A stretch of DNA of 64,000 nucleotides, taken from assembly GCA_023429995.1 (NCBI GenBank), contig JAEZCE010000031.1, forward strand, positions 117,954-181,953. Direction: 5' to 3'. Under the pieces are notes generated by a model. The model saw only the letters and a list, made by a program, of their open reading frames with translations, was not told the DNA's origin and did no database searches. This document shows positions 62,447 to 64,000 of the stretch, piece by piece. Source of the stretch: Bacillota bacterium (lineage in GTDB: Bacteria; Bacillota; UBA4882; UBA8346). The position numbers were made by a program, and so were the translations under genes. Each line of letters starts with the position of its first letter. Within the stretch, counting starts at the first letter, position 1.

Positions 62447-62576
62447 GAATTTAGCTTTATGTCCAAGGAGTTATATTAATTCCCGCACTATTACTTAGCA
62501 TGACATTACCGGTAGTATACTATTTACACTTTAACCTCCTTTACCCCATTATAGCTTTGACTTCCAGTAAGACATC

Positions 62577-64000
62577 TTATTTTAGGATGAAAATCCGTCT
62601 TAACTCCGTGGCCGCGGTATTCCCGTTCCCCGATGAATCCTGGGCCACTCCGGCGGCTACGTTTACCATTACCGCTCCTTGACCGAACGGAATGATTTTC
62701 GCCGTATAAGTTTTGCCACTGCCGCTAAAGCCACTCACAGTACCGCCGGCGACCGTAATATCGCCGTCTGCAAACCAACTTACCGCCTCACTGAAAGTAA
62801 ATGTTACCGGGATCGGCGATTTATTGGTAGAGCTCGGAGCGGTAGAACTTATCGTTACCGTCGGCGCTATATTATCAAAAGTTCGACCAAGCGTGACGGC
62901 TACGGTATTTAAGTTCCCTGCCGCATCCTCGGCCACTCCGGCGGCTACGCTGACAGTAACCACTCCCTGGGTTAAGGGTGTAATATCGATCTTATATGTG
63001 TTCCCGCTGCCGCTTAAAGTTCCTTTCATTCCATTCGTTACCGTAATGTCGCTGCTGTCAAACCCGGTTACCGCTTCACTGAAGATGAGGGTTACCGGGA
63101 GCGGCGACACATTGCTAGAGCTTGCCGTGGTGGAGATAATGGTTACCGCCGGCTTTTGAGTATCATAAGTCCAGCTTAGTTCTATGGCTGCAGTGTTTCC
63201 ATTCCCCGAAATATCTTGAGCTACTCCGGCGGCTACACATACCTTAACTATTCCCTGAGCGGTTGGAAGGATTTTAGCCGTATAGGTCCGCCCGCTACCC
63301 CCGAAACTACTTGCTTTACCATTAGTTACCGTAATATCGCCCATTGCAAATCCGGTTACCGCTTCGCTGAAGGTAATCGTCACCGGGATCGGCGATACCC
63401 TGGTAAGACTTGAAGCAGTGGAATTAATAGTGACTGACGGTGCTTGATTGTCATAAGTCCGGCCGAACGTCGCGGCTGCGGTATTTCCATTTCCCGCAGC
63501 ATCCTGGGCCACTCCCGCTGCTACATTAACCGATACCGCTCCCTGGGATACCGGTGTAATAGTTATCTGATAGCTATTTCCGCTGCCGCTTAATGTTCCT
63601 TTGATTCCATTGATTACTGTAATATCTCCGCTGTCAAATCCGGTTACCGCTTCACTGAAGGTGAGAGTTACCGGAATCGGCCCATTGGTAAAGCTTGAAG
63701 TAGTAGAACTAATGGCTACTGTCGGCCCTTGGGTATCATAGGTCCGGCTAAATGTGGCTCCGGCGTTTAAGTTCCCCGTCGCATCCTTGGCCACTCCGGC
63801 GGCTACGCTGACCGTGACCGCTCCCTGAGCTACCGGTGTAATATCGAGCATATAAGTGTTCCCACTGCTGCTTAAAGTCCCTTTAATTCCATTGGTGACT
63901 TTGATATCGCTACTGTCAAACCCGGTTACCGTTTCGCTGAAGGTAATCGTTACCGGGATCGGCTTTACATTAGTGGAACCGGAAGCGGTGGAGCTAATGG
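62577..64000 (-). CDS. Giant surface/secreted protein of bacterial Ig-like repeats, 5' end beyond window
   Basis: The frame is open from base 64000 to a stop at 62577, ~474 residues, with the start outside. It consists of ~95-residue repeats with PIPVTxTFSEAVTGF, DITVTNG, LSGSGNTY and VxVAAGVAxDAAGNGNTAA motifs (Bap/Big_12-like Ig fold). Two repeat types, KGTLSGSG and VSGFSGSGKTYTAKI, alternate. The chain ends abruptly after the last repeat (ELRRIFILK) with no LPXTG, SLH or barrel anchor, so the 3' end may be truncated. Adhesin or biofilm roles are usual for such proteins. Confidence 0.9.
   Translation of the reverse strand, partial: ISSTASGSTNVKPIPVTITFSETVTGFDSSDIKVTNGIKGTLSSSGNTYMLDITPVAQGAVTVSVAAGVAKDATGNLNAGATFSRTYDTQGPTVAISSTTSSFTNGPIPVTLTFSEAVTGFDSGDITVINGIKGTLSGSGNSYQITITPVSQGAVSVNVAAGVAQDAAGNGNTAAATFGRTYDNQAPSVTINSTASSLTRVSPIPVTITFSEAVTGFAMGDITVTNGKASSFGGSGRTYTAKILPTAQGIVKVCVAAGVAQDISGNGNTAAIELSWTYDTQKPAVTIISTTASSSNVSPLPVTLIFSEAVTGFDSSDITVTNGMKGTLSGSGNTYKIDITPLTQGVVTVSVAAGVAEDAAGNLNTVAVTLGRTFDNIAPTVTISSTAPSSTNKSPIPVTFTFSEAVSWFADGDITVAGGTVSGFSGSGKTYTAKIIPFGQGAVMVNVAAGVAQDSSGNGNTAATELRRIFILK

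Overview
The window looks like a chromosomal segment of a diderm, anaerobic, low-to-mid GC Firmicute. Strong AAGGAGG-type ribosome binding sites precede most genes. A TolC/HlyD/RND trio and a predicted C-terminal beta-barrel protein imply an outer membrane. Superoxide reductase, rubrerythrin-like ferritin, encapsulin and a 2-oxoacid:ferredoxin oxidoreductase imply an anaerobe with oxygen defence. The lineage is inference; a Limnochordia/Hydrogenispora-like or other diderm Firmicute would fit. No rRNA, tRNA or CRISPR array was recognised.

Layout. 1-6.4 kb: an AMP-forming acyl-CoA ligase cut by the window edge, an XRE-cupin regulator, uridine kinase, an amidohydrolase, a LysR regulator and an HSL-type esterase. 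6.6-13.2 kb: a tripartite efflux operon (tolC, adaptor, RND pump) with a divergent TetR regulator. 13.3-20.9 kb: a carbohydrate operon (SIS isomerase/deaminase, two ABC permeases, binding protein, PfkB kinase, class II aldolase) with a GntR/UTRA regulator; both promoters carry the same 17-bp operator-like sequence. 21.5-29.7 kb: a second sugar operon running deoR, dhaK-like, dhaL, 1-phosphofructokinase-like, class II aldolase, rbsB, rbsA, rbsC. 30-35.6 kb: superoxide reductase, encapsulin shell, encapsulated ferritin, nitroreductase, rubrerythrin-like protein and two oxidoreductase subunits. 35.8-41.8 kb: a PAS-GGDEF-HD-GYP protein, a lone receiver, and a NarL-type two-component pair. 42-46.1 kb: a molybdenum-cofactor operon (moeA-like, moaC, moaA, MOSC, xdhC) behind a consensus promoter. 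46.4-49.4 kb: small proteins, a 42-bp minisatellite, and a coupled pair of unknown protein plus predicted outer-membrane protein. 49.4-60.4 kb: a sugar-acid gene group (ABC importer, enolase-superfamily dehydratase, KduD-like SDR, zinc dehydrogenase, YesM/YesN two-component system, DapA-type aldolase). 60.5-62.4 kb: a junkyard of mobile debris. 62.6-64 kb: the C-terminal part of a giant Ig-like repeat protein.

The two sugar operons appear to converge on kinase plus class II aldolase chemistry, that is, ketose phosphate to bisphosphate to two triose phosphates. The third carbohydrate group appears to use dehydration plus a DapA-type aldolase. Repetitive DNA is prominent: a ~110-bp palindromic element in three intergenic sites, a 173-bp structured element, tandem units carrying decayed DUF559 nuclease genes, and a truncated group IIC intron placed directly after a terminator hairpin.
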